A program made the position numbers and the translations under genes. Under the pieces are notes generated by a model. That model did not search any database. It had not been told where the DNA came from and saw only the letters and a program-made list of their open reading frames with translations. This document shows, one piece after another, positions 36,283 to 48,800 of a stretch of DNA of 64,000 bases. Source of the stretch: Typhlomys cinereus. Lineage: Eukaryota > Chordata > Mammalia > Rodentia > Platacanthomyidae. The stretch spans positions 124,001-188,000 of the forward strand of contig JALPQD010000635.1 in the NCBI GenBank assembly GCA_023101885.1, read 5' to 3'. Each line of letters begins with the position of its first letter. The first letter of the stretch is position 1.

Positions 36283-38934
36283 AAAGGCTGTTCCCGGCCG
36301 GCCACTTCCGGTGCCGCCTGCGGGGCGGGACTTGTCTCCTAGCAACGAGGGTCCAGGTCTTTCCGGATTGGCTGGTTGTCGGCCAGGCCCCGCCTATACT
36401 CCCTCTCTCCCCGTGCGCTCACCTGAGCCCCTGACCCCTCCCCCTCCCCGCGGCGGTGAGGGAGTGGGGGGTGCGTGGGCGGGAATCGGGGCTCCGCGAC
36501 CCCCCCGTGGGCGTCCTCCGGGGAGACCCCGCCGACCTCGGGATTAACTTTTGGAGCTGGCGGAGCGCCGCCCTCTCCCAACCTGCGAGGCCGGCGTGCG
36601 CCGTCGGTCCTGCCGGGAACGGTGGTCTCCCGTGACCGCGACCCCACGGCAGATCGCGGGTCCCCGGGACCCCTCCTGGCCGGCCGCCGACGCCCCGCAG
36701 CCGAGCCTCGTCCCGACGGCGGGCCTCCGCGCTGCTCCGCCGCGGGAGTTTTTTCCGGGCTTCGAGGAGTCTTGGAAAGGGTGCCGGGGTGGGGCGGGGA
36801 GGGGGGAGACTCCAGGGACCCGGCCGATGCAGCCCCCCCGCCCCTGCTGCCCGGGTTGGGGGGGCCCTCGTTAATGATGATTTAATCATCGGCGCCTGCG
36901 GAGGCCTGGGACAGACTAATGCAGAGCAGATGCCGAAGGAGGAGGGGAGGACGGACGCCTAGGACGCGGCCGGCCCTCGGGCAGCACGCGCCCGCAGCCG
37001 CATAGGCCCACCCGCCCCGGGGGGACGCGGGGACCCCCGGCGCGTGTGCACCGCGGGCCTTGGAGCCTTACAGCGAGGTTTAGAAAAGGCAAATCCACTG
37101 TGAGCTGTTAGCACCAAGTACAATTGGAGACCCACGACGAGGGGAGACCCGTGGAGACCCGGAAAGGTTTTCTGGAGGAAGTGGACTTCGTGGACACCGT
37201 TGAGTGTGGAACGCGGTGTGCTAGAAATAGGAGTGGAGGGGACCACCATAGAAAGACAGGAAGGAGCGTCCAGGTGTGGATCCACTGAGGAGGGAGGCGT
37301 GGGGTGTGGAGGCCCGGCCGAATGGGGGTGTCTTTCCCCCTGGCACGGAACCAAGGGTCCATTTCTTTTTAGAATGGAGTGGCTGAAAGCAAGAAGTTAC
37401 AGAATTAAGGGTTCGTTAAGCAACTAATTTCAGCTATGGTTTACTTCACTGGTCCAAACCTTCATCATCTGTCTTAGCGACCTCAGGGCTTCTTGACTGC
37501 TTTCCCTGGGCCCACCTTGGGCCCTTTTAGCCAGTTCTTCCCACAACCGCTCAGAATGATTCTGATCCGTCGGAAAAAGACACAAGGAAAAGCTCTCGAT
37601 GCGTATGCCTATCATTTTGATCATGGCGGTAGTGTGTGTCAAAAGACATCAATTTTTTTTCCAATGCTTTGTAGTTTATTAGATGTTAGTTGTACCTCCA
37701 GACAGTTGTTAAAAAATAAAGGCACACACCAGCCCTTGGGAGGTAGAGGCAGGAGGGATCCGGAGTTCTGGGCCATCCTCTGCTACATCAGTGAGATTGG
37801 GGCCAGCCTGGGCTACTCGAAACGAAACAAAAAATAACGCCATGGAACAGTGGGGCTGTTTCCTATGGGCGTTTAACACACCTGCTAGCGGTGACTCAGC
37901 AGAGAACTTTCCCCAGCCCTTGGGAGGATGCAGAACAAGCACCGCACCTCTCGAGGGTCTCTTTACAGAGAATGAAAGCCAGGGTCCCGGTTCAGTCTCA
38001 CTGGCTCCGAGGGGTCCACAAGCACCCCAAGACACACTCTTGCTGCGACATGCTGGCTCTCCCTCTTCCAGACCTCCCTGCGGCTTCTGGGATGACCCTG
38101 GTAGGCAATCCTCACCCACCCTATCTGTTTCCTGGTTTGTTTTTTCTAGCGTGCTTTAACGTTATTCACAGCAAGATGTCATTTGCTTGTTTTTGAGAGA
38201 GGGTCTCTTGTAGCTCAGGCTGCCCTCTAACCGCTTCTGGTGCCGAGGCTGACCGTGTGAAGTTCTGATCTTTCTGTTCCCATCTCCCCAGCACTGGGTG
38301 TGAGATACCACCTTCTTTTTTAATGTTCATTTACTTATTTTATGTGGGGACTCTGAGTACGTGTGTGCCCGCCTGTGTGTGTGTATGCACGTGTGTGCAG
38401 GTATATGTGGCAGCCAGAGATCAGCCTTGCTCAGCATCTGTGCTCCTTGTTTTTGGAAGCCAGGCCTTGGTGGCACCCAGAGCGCACAGATTAGACTTGG
38501 CAGGCCACCCACTGTGCCCTGGGGGGTCCCCTTGCCTGGCCTCCCCAGTGCTGGGATTATAGGTGTGAATTATCACCCTGTATTTTTGTATGGTGAACAA
38601 CTATCTCTGCATCTCTCTTTTTCTTTTTCTTTTTTTTTCTCCAATCAGCCTGTGTGGCCCAGGCTGGCTTAGAACTCGCCTCAGCCTTGCGAGTAGTTGG
38701 GATCACAGACACGCATCCCTATGCCTGGCTTCATCCCATCTATTGACCATCCAGCCATGTCATCTGTTCCTTCTTTATCTGCCTGTCCCAGTAGAATGTC
38801 TCCCCCCCACCCCCCGCCACCCCTCACAACTTCATTACCAGTGTCAATGTTGCAGGTGTTAAATGTTCTGGAGAAGTAAGTAAATGAATATGGGTGAGCG
38901 CACCTTAGATGAGTTTGGGGAGGGACAGAAGGGC

Positions 38935-39165
38935 TGAAGTTGGCTTGGTGGCACACACCTCTCATCCGAGCACTCAGGAGGCAAAGGCAGGAGGATCAGA
39001 GTTCAAAGCCAGCCTCCGTTACAGAGTGAACCTAAGGCCTGAGCGACAAGAAACCTTCGCTCAAAAGAAAGAAAAGAAAGAATGGAGGGGAAGAAAAAGG
39101 AAGGAAAGAGAAGATGGGAAGGAAGGAAAGAAGAAAAGAAGAAAGGAAGGAGGGAAGACAGTCCT
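38935..39165 (+). mobile_element. B1-like SINE followed by purine-rich tail
   Basis: GGCTTGGTGGCACACACCTC, GGAGGCAAAGGCAGGAGGAT, TCAAAGCCAGCCTCCGTTAC and a GAAAGAAAAG-type expanded tail fit a sense B1 with a microsatellite grown from its A-rich end. Confidence 0.7.
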
Positions 39166-40589
39166 GGTAGCTTGGAGGAGGGAGGCGCACATTGGCAGGA
39201 TGTAACCAGGACCTCTGGTTGGCTGGGGAGAGGCTGAGGGAGGAGCTTCAGAACTGAGGTGTCTTCTGGCCTGAGGGTGAAGGCCCCCCTCCTCCGCAAA
39301 GCCTGTGATGCCAGCCAGCAGGCTAGGAGAGCAGTGGGCTGGGGAACTGGGGGTGAGGGGTGAGGTGTCAGGAGGTGGCTGTGCTTTGGGAACACAGGGG
39401 GGTGAAATCCAGGAGGTTCACGAACTACAGTCTCACTCTGCAGCCTGGGCAGGCAGATCAGCCTCCCAGGGTCACACACAGTGCCAGCGAGTCCTGGGTG
39501 TTACAGGAGTCGAGAGGATGAGGAGGATGTCGCCCAGCAGGAGGGCACGTGCCAGTCCCGAGCAAAGCCACCTCAGAAGCCAAAGAAAAGACATTGCAAG
39601 AAACCGTTGGTGATTGGTCAGTAAGATGACCTGGTGCAGCCCACACGGGATCCCAGACTCCACCCAGCAGAGGGGAGAGCCGGCTTGAAAGCTGTCCTCT
39701 CGCTTCCACGTGTGCTTGCCCCCGTGGTCTGTCTGTCTGTCTCTCTCCCTCTCTCCCCTTTCAAATAAAATAAAAGTTTCAAGTTATTAGTCAACATAAA
39801 ACATGGCAGAGAGGTGGGGGGACAGGAATGGTGGATCCTGGATCTCTTCGAGACAGAGCGAGGGGAAACCACCTTCCCCTGGTTTAGACAAGAATGAACC
39901 CGAAGGAAATGATGGCGGCAGTAGATGTTGATGTAAACGCAGAAGGACAAAGAAACGTTCCCTTGTGGAGTCAAGCACAGCCAGTGCAGATGGGAGAGAA
40001 GGTGACCGAGGGTGGGAGGGTGGTGAGTGAAGAGGGGCAGGAAGAAGAGGAAGCAGGAGTCGAGGTGGGCTTCTGCCTCCTAAGCTGCAGGTTGGAAGCC
40101 TCACAGACTGGGGGTCCTTAGGCGGAGCAAGCCCGTAAGTACAGCACCTGACTGGTCAGTGGAGAACGGGGAGCACCAGGCTAGCCCAGGAACACGGCAA
40201 GAACCTGCTTCCGTCTTTCCTTCCTTCCATCTTTCCTTCTTTCTCTCTCTCTCCCCCCTTCCATTCAGTGATTCACTCAATGTATTTGCAAACACATAAG
40301 GTGTGCTGAGACACAAGAGACGCCCACTCCTATCCCCCCATTTTCAAGAAGAACCTGTAGGAACCATTCTCCACCCCAAGACAGCAGAGCGGAAAGCAAG
40401 GTAGGACTGTGCACGATGGAATTGGACGCCCTCAGAACCAGGCAGGAGAATATTTTCCATTAGCTCCCCACCCCCACCCCCAGAAGACTCATATATCACT
40501 GTTTGTGGATGTTCTGCTCAGAAAGTGTGCTCGTGTGGTGAGAGGTCTTCACCAGATTCCTTCCTCCTCCCCCTTTCTTTTTTCTCATC

Positions 40590-40655
40590 CTTCCTTCCTT
40601 CCTTCCTTCCTTCCTTCCTTCCTTCCTTCCTTCCTTCCTTCCTTCCTTCCTTCTT
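40590..40655. repeat. (CCTT)n microsatellite
   Basis: About 16 uninterrupted CCTT units lie within a C/T-rich stretch. A second polypyrimidine run lies at 40825-40862 in the tail of the adjacent B3-type SINE. Confidence 0.9.
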
Positions 40656-41479
40656 TCCCATTCAATGATTCACTCATTGATATATCCAGGAAGACTTATT
40701 CAGGCCATTACAATAGCTCTGTTTGGAAAAGCCGCCCATGTCCAAGGTTGGTGACCTTAGTTCAATCCAGAGCCCTCATGGTGGGAGAGAAAGGATGTCT
40801 GGAAGTTGTTCTGACTTCCCTGTATATTCTCTTTCTCTCTCTCTCTCTCCTCTCTCTTCCCCCTCCCTCCCTCTCCCAAAAATGCATAAAATAATTTAAA
40901 AAAAAGATTTAGTCACGTTATTCAGATTCACTTCTTTTCTCCACCTGGTCACCGCACTCTCACCTACCGGCCAGTGTCACGGGCGCTGTGCCAGGCGTGG
41001 GAAGCCTTCCTCAGCTGCTTCTGTGGAGGGACTGGGGAACCGCTAAGTGTGGTCTCAGAGGACACAGAAGCATGGTCTCCCCGCCCCGGCTGTTTCCCAA
41101 GGACTGTGACCAGGACGGAGGAAAGGAGGGCTGGAGAAACTGGAGAGGCAGCCAAGTGGGGAATGATATATTATTAACATATTCTAGACCTCTTAACCAT
41201 AGACTACTGAGAACATTGGGGGACTGGTGGTTTGGGGGTGAAGAGGAGTCTGCATCTCCCTGCCCAGATGCCCAAATACCTTGCCTGGTTCCCAGGAGAG
41301 TAGAGACCCCTCCACCCTGCCCCAGGCGCCAGGCTGCCAGCCCATCTGCCGGGAGAAAGGAGGGGTGAGCCTTTCCCAGGGGACGGTGGAATATCAGCCG
41401 GAAGATGGGGAGTTCGGGGAGATCCCTCGACCACCCTTAGAAGGCGCTTCGCGTCACACGGAAAAGCGGGAGCGTGGAA

Positions 41480-44280
41480 CTGAGCCCGGAGGCGAGGGTG
41501 AGGGGGTGGGTGTGGGTCTAGGGCGGGCCCAGTGGGAGCCGGGGTCTTTGGCCACCTCGCGTCCGAAGCCGAAGCCAGTGGAGCAAATCCGCCCGTGCCC
41601 ACCCGCTGCCCTCCTCCCCGGGCCAGTCGCACCGGCTCCGAGGCGCCAGGGCCCCCCCAGGGCCAGGGCGGGCTGGGGAAGGTAATGTAATTCCGGCCCA
41701 GCTAACCCGATTATGGCGGCCTGCACCGGGCAGGGTGGCGGCAGGGGCGGGTCTAAGGCTAAGGGGCCCGCCCGGGAAGGGTCCCATCCGACCGGGTTCC
41801 CGCTGCCGTCTTCTGGGTCCATGGCCCAAGGTCATAAGGTCACAGAGCGGCTTCACCCCCAACCGGGGCTGGCACGCTCAGGGCGCGCGCTCTCCTGGGG
41901 CTCGGGTGGGGTGCTGCGCCTATAAGAAAAGCACCCGGGAACCTCCCCAGGCCCCAGGGAGCCGCATGTGTCGCCTCTGCCTCTGAGAAGCAGAGTAAGT
42001 GAGGACAGATCTGGATTCTGAGCAGGGCCAGAGTCCCCAGCCAAGGGCCTGCGTTCTGGTGGGGCACGGGTCGCGGAGAATTGGAATCTAAGAAATGGCA
42101 TCACTACTTGGCGGGTCCGGGAGGAGGTGGCGAGCTCTAAGCGAGAGGCCAGGCGGTGCCCCAGGACTCCGAGCCCAGGGTGCCTGCTCCCTTCCCTAGA
42201 CCCCAATCGCGCGCGGCCACCCCCTCCCCACACCTGTCCTCGCGCTGGGCCTCCGGGTCGCCGACCGCCGTTCCCCTGGCGCTTCTCACGCAGCCACAAC
42301 GAGATCTGGCCTGCGAGGGCACTTGGGCGCGGGCCATAACGAATCCAGAAGTTGACCCACAAGACCGATCGGGCGGCGGGCAGCGGGGCCCGGGGAAGAG
42401 GGACCTGCCCAGGCCGCGGCGCCCCCAAGGCGAGGCCGTGATGCGGTCCACCGGGCGAGCGTCTGGCCTGACGCAGCGCCTCGGCCCCTCCCGCGTGCCC
42501 GGCTCCCCCGTGCGCACCCGCGAACGCATCCCTTCCCCTTTAACAGCGGGGCCCCGCCCCTGCCCTGCCCTCGGCCCCCCTGGGCCCACCCGGACCTGAT
42601 CTGTCAGTCACTGCCCAGCCAAGCCGGCCAGCTCGCTCCACACGGGACTCTCGGTGCCGTGCTGAGCCCTGAGCGAGCACAGTGGTGTCCGGGCCCCGGC
42701 CGGCCACGCTCCTGCGGGATGCGAGTCCCCGCGCGGAGGGGCGCGAGGGGCGCCCGCGGCTGCTCCAGCTGCACCGCGATGCTAAGGCTCCGGGGGCCCT
42801 GGCGCCCGGCCCTGGCCAGCCCCGCGGGCCCTTGAAGCCGCTGGCCGGGTCGCACCATCGCCCGCCTTCCGGAGCTGCCGGAACCCACCCTCCCACCCCC
42901 GAAACCTCCCGCGGTCCCCAGGCCGGGGCTCGGACCCATGGAGCCGGCCGTACTGGCTCCGCACCACCTTCCGCAGCAGCACGAACCCATCAGCTTCGGC
43001 ATCGACCAGATTCTGAGCGGCCCCGAACCCCCGGGGGTCGGGCCAGGCCTGGGGCGCGCGGGCCAGAGCCACGGAGACAGTGCGGCGTTCTCGGGTGGAT
43101 TCCACGGAGCCTCGGGCTACGGTCCTGCCGCTTCGCTGGCCCCTCTGTCCAGCGGCTCCGGCGTGGGCCCGGGCGGCGTGATCCGCGTCCCCGCGCACCG
43201 CCCGTTGCCGGTGCCACCGCCCTCGGGTGCCGCCCCGGCGGTGCCCGGGCCCTCGGGTTTGGGCGGCGCCGGGGGCCTGGCCGGCCTCACCTTCCCCTGG
43301 ATGGACAGCGGCCGCCGCTTTGCCAAGGACAGACTGACGGGTGAGATCAGCGACCCCCGCGTCCTGCTTCTCTAAGCCCTTTTCCAGCACGGGAGCCCCT
43401 CCACTCTCACTCAGCGAATGCCTTTCACACCCTCCCTCGGATCATCCCGGGGATCCCCCAACCCTCAGATCTCTCAGCCCTGCGGAAGAGAGACGCTGGG
43501 TGCAGGCTGCCGACCCTCGGCTCAATCCCACTGTCCAGGCCGCGGGGAGAACCAGAACCAAGCCGTGGGGGCGTCTCTTTCTCCTTCGGGGGTGGGGGGA
43601 GGCCATCTGCGGCCCCTTCTGGACGGGATGCCTCGGCGGGTTCGGGCCGCGCTGGGGGCCGGGCTTGAGGGTCGGGGGCGGTGGCCCCCCAGCCTTATCT
43701 TGATGCTCCTCCCGCAGCCGCGCTGTCGCCCTTCTCGGGCACGCGCCGCATCGGCCACCCCTACCAGAACAGGACGCCCCCGAAGCGCAAGAAGCCGCGC
43801 ACGTCCTTCTCGCGCTCGCAGGTGCTGGAGCTGGAGCGGCGCTTCCTGCGCCAGAAGTACCTGGCGTCGGCCGAGCGCGCCGCGCTGGCCAAGGCCCTGC
43901 GCATGACCGACGCCCAGGTCAAGACCTGGTTCCAGAACCGACGCACCAAGTGGCGGTGAGGCCGGGGCCCAGCACGCCACCGGGGGCGGGCCGGATCGCC
44001 GGGGTGCCGGGAAGGGGGGACCCCCGCGCTGACCCCGCCTCTCCGCCCACCAGGCGCCAGACCGCGGAGGAGCGCGAGGCCGAGCGGCACCGCGCCGGCC
44101 GCCTGCTGCTGCACCTGCAGCCCGACGCGCTGGCCCGGCCGCTGCGGCCGCCGCTGCCCCCGGACCCGCTCTGCCTGCACAACTCCTCGCTCTTCGCGCT
44201 GCAGAACCTGCAGCCCTGGGCCGAGGACAACAAAGTGACTTCCGTGTCCGGGCTGGCCTCGGTGGTGTGAGTGACCCCGG
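41480..44280 (+). promoter_or_regulatory. TLX2: CpG-rich TLX2 locus and promoter
   Basis: High CpG content extends about 1.4 kb upstream of the TLX2 ATG and over all exons, as in other homeobox genes. Inside it, AAGGTAATGTAATTCCGGCC and CTAACCCGATTATGGCGGCC (41678-41721) are the only TAAT-type motifs seen in this stretch; any regulatory role is inference. Confidence 0.5.
42938..44270 (+). CDS. TLX2: T-cell leukemia homeobox 2 transcription factor
   Basis: Three exons, 42938-43340, 43718-43955 and 44054-44270, give 285 aa (human 284). It is a nuclear homeodomain factor needed for enteric neuron development. The N-terminus carries the Eh1-type corepressor motif ISFGIDQIL (residues 18-26). A Gly/Pro-rich linker precedes the conserved [16 protein letters not shown] block. 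The homeodomain (about residues 157-216) runs [20 protein letters not shown] through [15 protein letters not shown] and has the TLX-specific Thr at position 47 of the homeodomain. The C-terminus ends [17 protein letters not shown]. The frame is uninterrupted and splice sites are canonical. The ATG was chosen from the family N-terminus (MEPAVL...). Confidence 0.97.
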
Positions 44281-44841
44281 GATTCCTGGGGGACTCATCA
44301 CCTACCCCCCAGACTGGCCGCCGCCGCCAACGGGGTCCCGGGAGGCCACTGCCTCCCCCACCGGCCTCACCGATCCGCTGCTGAACGGCGGCTGGAACGT
44401 GGGGCGCTGGCTGGGCACTGAGAGGGAGGGAGGGGTGGCCCCCAGCTGGAGTCCCGGCAGCGCCCCGCAGATCCCAGGGGCCGCCGGGCTGGCGCTGCCT
44501 GAATCGCACTGAAGTGTGTGTGATGCAAGACGGACGCAGGGGCACCGGGCAGCGGAGAAGATGCTGGACCTAAAGGAGTTGGTGGGCAGAGGTGGGGGGC
44601 AGAGCTTTGTGTTTCACTGTTAAAAAAGGAAAAAAAAAAAAAAAATCGCTACGGGTTCCTGCTTGTCTCGGCCCTGCCTGGTCCCCGAGTGCAGGCTGGG
44701 GGACTCGGCAGTCACCACGGAAGGTTATAGGTGAGACACATACTTGGGTACCATAAAAATTCGGTCCTGGGGTCTCACGGAGACAGAGCGGAAAGAGGAC
44801 CTAGGACAGAGATAAGGACCCCGTGGAGTTATGGGGAGCAG

Positions 44842-44847
44842 AATAAA
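44842..44847 (+). promoter_or_regulatory. TLX2: Possible TLX2 poly(A) signal (AATAAA)
   Basis: This is the first AATAAA after the TLX2 stop, about 570 bp downstream and after an A-run at about 44622-44645. Confidence 0.4.
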
Positions 44848-45605
44848 CGCTTTGGAATCGAGGTAAATTCTGGACTGGGAATGTGGCCGGGTGGCTCAGG
44901 AGCTCAGCGGGTCGTGGGGACCAAGGAATCGAGGTCTAGGGAGAGCAAGTTCTGGAGAAGTGCCTTCGAGGGACACATCTCCTGGAAGTGGAGACGGAAT
45001 GATGGGGCTGGACAGAATTCCCAGAAGGGGACTCCGAGGAGAAAAACTGAATTCTAAGAAACAAATCCTTCTTTCTGCCAAATCCTACAAACACATTTGC
45101 AACGTGCACGATGGTCCAGGGTGCCAAGCCCCGACGGCAGGAAAGGGAAAGGGGCCCCAGCCAGAGAGAACGTGAAGAGCCAAGCCAGCCCCTTAGTTGT
45201 TAGAAGGACTTCAGACCCGACGGGCCGGGGGTGGGAGGGGTGGGGGGGAAGGGGGTGGGGGAGTGTTGAAGATGAGGGATGAGGTGGGTTAAGTTGTAGC
45301 TGCAAAGCTGTGCATTTGGTTGTAGGAAGGGAAGACCCTTGAATCTGATTCCTCCAGGACCCCTACTCCTCCCAGCACAGACTGGAGGAAGGTGGTCAGG
45401 GGAAGAGGCGGGGCCAGAGGCTACCAGCCAGGCTCCTGCTGCGCGCTGGGCAGGCTGGGGGGAGGGGGCAAGCTGAGGGGAGGGGAGGGCAGGCTGGGCC
45501 ACAGGTGGGGCTGTGGGAGGCAGCCTTGGTGCTTGGCCTCTGACCCCCAGATGTGGTGTACTGCCCTGCAGACGCACAAGCCAACTTGGCATCACAGAAA
45601 AACTG
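44848..45605. other. TLX2-DQX1 tail-to-tail spacer
   Basis: No gene or clear interspersed repeat was recognised. It includes a G-rich run of GGGGGTGGG type near 45230-45265. Confidence 0.5.
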
Positions 45606-45611
45606 TTTATA
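45606..45611 (-). promoter_or_regulatory. DQX1: Possible DQX1 poly(A) signal (TATAAA on minus)
   Basis: TATAAA, a known weaker variant, lies about 217 bp past the DQX1 stop on the minus strand. No AATAAA was seen nearer. Confidence 0.35.
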
Positions 45612-45827
45612 GCCCAAGCCACAGCACGAGGTTGTGTGGGTGTCAGCTGCAGAACCAGGGAGCACTAGGGTCCTGCCGTGCAGCAGGGTGGGAAAGACCC
45701 CTCTCCCTCTAGAGACCAACCCCCCGAGCCAACCCGCTGGGTTTCTAAGTCTGGTTGATCCCCTGACCTCCAGCCTCGGGAGGGTGGGGGGCCTGCAGAG
45801 GAGCTGGCGTGGACCGCGGTGGCTCCG

Positions 45828-48800
45828 TCACTGCAGCAGACAGGCGTCTCTGTACTCCAGGGGAGGGGGTGGGTCACTGTGTGCTGGCGACTCGGCCCTT
45901 CCTTCCCTTAGCTGGTTCAGGAGGTCTCTGCTTTCACTGGGGGGCAAGTTGCTCAGGAAGTACGGAGGGGCCAGCTCTGCCAGTCTGGCAGAGAGAGAGA
46001 GAGAGAGAGAACTAGATGAGTCGGATATTCGATAGAGACTGAAGTGTTCCGTCCTCCTGCCACGATCCTCACCGCCCTCCCCTTAAGTCTGACTCCTCAG
46101 CTTGAGTTGGGGGGGGGACTCACATCTCAGGCTGGATCTCGGAAACGATGCTCAGACAGTTGTCTCTGGATATGGAGAAGCTGTGATACAGCACCCAGGC
46201 GGGCGGCCGGGCCCTGCGGTGGCGATAGCCGCTGCCGGCGGACAGCTGAGCCACGTGCTTGTGGGTGAGGTGCAGGTAATTTCCAGTCCCATCCGTGTCT
46301 CGGGCCACCTCGGGGGAGACAGGCGTGGGGACGGTAAGCAAGAAAAGGGGGGCAGGAGCTGCTGTGTGGGGTGCACGGGCTGTCATCTCACGGGCTGAGC
46401 ATCCTTCCTGGCTCTACAAGCATCTTTGTGTGTTCAGACACCTGTGCACATGTGGTCGTGTGTGTTGGTGTGTGTGTGTATGCACCTCTGGACACGTATT
46501 CATGTGTGTTCAGGAGTGTATGTTCAGGCATGTGTGCAGATATGTTCATGTGTGTTCGGGTCCGGCTCCCCGGGTGCTGCCCACCTTCTCTTTGAGACAG
46601 GGTCCCTCACTACTCTGGACCCTGCTGAGACGGGCTGACCAGCAAGGCTCAGGATTCTGTCTCTGCTTTCCCCGGCAGGGGTGACAAGTTTATACCACCA
46701 ACCCTGTCTCTCTTTTTCTTTTTATAATGTGGCTTCTAGGAATCAAGCTCAGGTTCTTGGGTTTGCAAGGGGTACTTTATGTACTCCCCCCGTGTCATCT
46801 CTTTAGCCACCTCGCGCACTCCACCCTCCCCTCACCTTGAGGAAGTATCCCGATAGCAACGCTTTCTGAAGGTTTCTTCGATTCTGCTCGGAGCCGAAGG
46901 CTGGTGGCGACAAGGGCAGTTCGATTCGCTGCATGAGCTCTCTCAGCTCTCCCCGGAGCGTGTGGGCTTGGCACAGCGCTGCCCAGTTCAGCCCCCGAGC
47001 CTGGCACCACGCTTCGTCCGCTCCACCTAGGACCAGAAGGGAACCAGCTACCACTATAGTCCTCGGGTCCCCCAAAAGAATGCGACTCATGGCCAGAGTC
47101 TCTTCTTCCTGCCCACGGAGACCCGCCGACTGATTGCACGAGCGCCGCTCTGGGGGACCCCCCGGGATTCTCTGAGGGTGCAGAGCCAGGCACTTACTCT
47201 GTATAAAGGCTTCGTAAACCTGGATCAGAGAGCTGTGGTCACCGTCCGCGTGCTCCAGGGCCCGGCGCAGGGAAGCTTCTTCGGCGCACAGTGGAGGACC
47301 GGTGAACCCTGGCGCAGCTGGAGGACGCGGACAGGAAGGCGGTGTGGGCGGAAGGACGGCAGCGCGGACCCCCAACAGAGAGGGCGTGTCCTTCGGGAAC
47401 TTCATTCACCCCGGGGAGGCTTTCCAGAAGCTCTGCCCTTTACCAGCCCCGGACCAACGCACTCCGCCCCGTGCTGCGGGCATTGCGCCTGTGGACTCCA
47501 GCAACCGTGCACCGAAAATATTCCAGAAAAACCTGCATCTGCGGCAGACAGGTGCACGGCCCCCTGTGGCTTAAACAGCACACTGTGTGGACAGCGTCTG
47601 CGTAGTGCTGGCGATTCTTTCAGGTGCGCGGAGAACCCGCGAGGTCACAGGCAAGCACCACGCCATTTTACTCTAAGCCCCACGTAAGCCCCATGTGGAA
47701 CACCTAGTATCCACCGTGCTCCTGGACACAAGACTGTGTGGGGACGAGGGTGTGTGGGGAACGCGGGTGCCTGGGGACGAGGGTGCGTGGGGAAGAGCCA
47801 GTGTTTGACACTCCAGTGAGAATTCCGTCAGTGGAGGGGCAGATGCGCGAGCGTGGCACAGCTTTGAGGAGAGCTGTGCCCACCACGCGGGTGGGTAGAA
47901 TGGCCAGAGGTGGGCGTGGACCAGGCCGAGAGGCCGTGTGTGTGTCGTCTGGAGTTTGCAGTGTCTGGAAGGTGGAGAGTAAGAGAGTCGTGACAAGGAC
48001 CTGGCTGGGGCCCCGCAGGAAGGGCAGTGAACTTAAAACAGGCATTTGGAGTCGAAAGTGGGGACAAAGCGGAAGATGGGACAGAAGTGACAGGATCATC
48101 GGAGCCGAGAGGAGGAAAAGCCCTGGAGAGTGAGGCGGGTGGCAGAGTGCAGGGTTCCGTTCTGAGCCTGGGGTACTACTCTGGGGGCACTGTTCACGGG
48201 AATCCCAGACACAGTGCACATGCCTGTAATCCCACCACAGGAGAAGTTGAGGAGAGGATTGCTGCAAAACCCAGGCCAACCTGGGTTACAGTACATTAAA
48301 GGCTATGGGTTAGAGAAAAATGAAGAAAAGGGTTGGAGAGGGGACCTAGGGGTTAGAACCTTTGCCTTGAAAGTCAAAGGACTTGAGTTTGGCTCCCATG
48401 TGAAAATGCTGGGCAGAAATGGCGGCCAGCCCTGCAAGGCGGAGCTTGGGAAACCCAGAGCAAAGCAAGAGGTAGCACAATCCAGGGTGATTCTCAAATT
48501 CACCTCTGGGCCTCCACAGATGCACACAGGGTCCTCTGACACACACGCACTCCCTACACGCGTAGGAGGAGGAAGAGAAAGCGGAGGAGGAACAGGAGGA
48601 GGAGGAGCAAGAACAGGAGGAGGAGGAGGAGGAGCAGGAGGAGGGGGAGCAGGAGGAGGGGGAGCAGGAGGAGGAGGAGCAGGAGGAGCAACAGGAGGAG
48701 GAGCAGGAGGAGGAGGAGTAGCAGGAGGAGGAGCAGGAGGAGGAGGAAGAGCAACAGGAGGAGGAGGAGGAGCAGGAGGAGGAGGAAGAGCAACAGGAGG

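Larger units (their letters stand above)
35170..36830. promoter_or_regulatory. PCGF1: CpG island over PCGF1 promoter, exon 1 and intron 1
   Basis: CpG-dense sequence runs from intron 2 past the ATG to about 36830. No divergent gene was recognised on the far side. Confidence 0.65.
36831..42937. other. Intergenic region between PCGF1 and TLX2
   Basis: No gene is supported. It holds an AT-rich near-palindrome GATGATTTAATCATC (36875-36889), B1-like SINEs (about 37720-37845 sense, 38195-38315 antisense, 38625-38735 antisense, 38935-39075 sense) and a GAAA/GGAA run (39060-39165). It also holds (CCTT)n at 40590-40655, a B3-type SINE (about 40690-40860) and, from about 41480 on, the CpG-rich TLX2 5' region. 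Confidence 0.55.
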
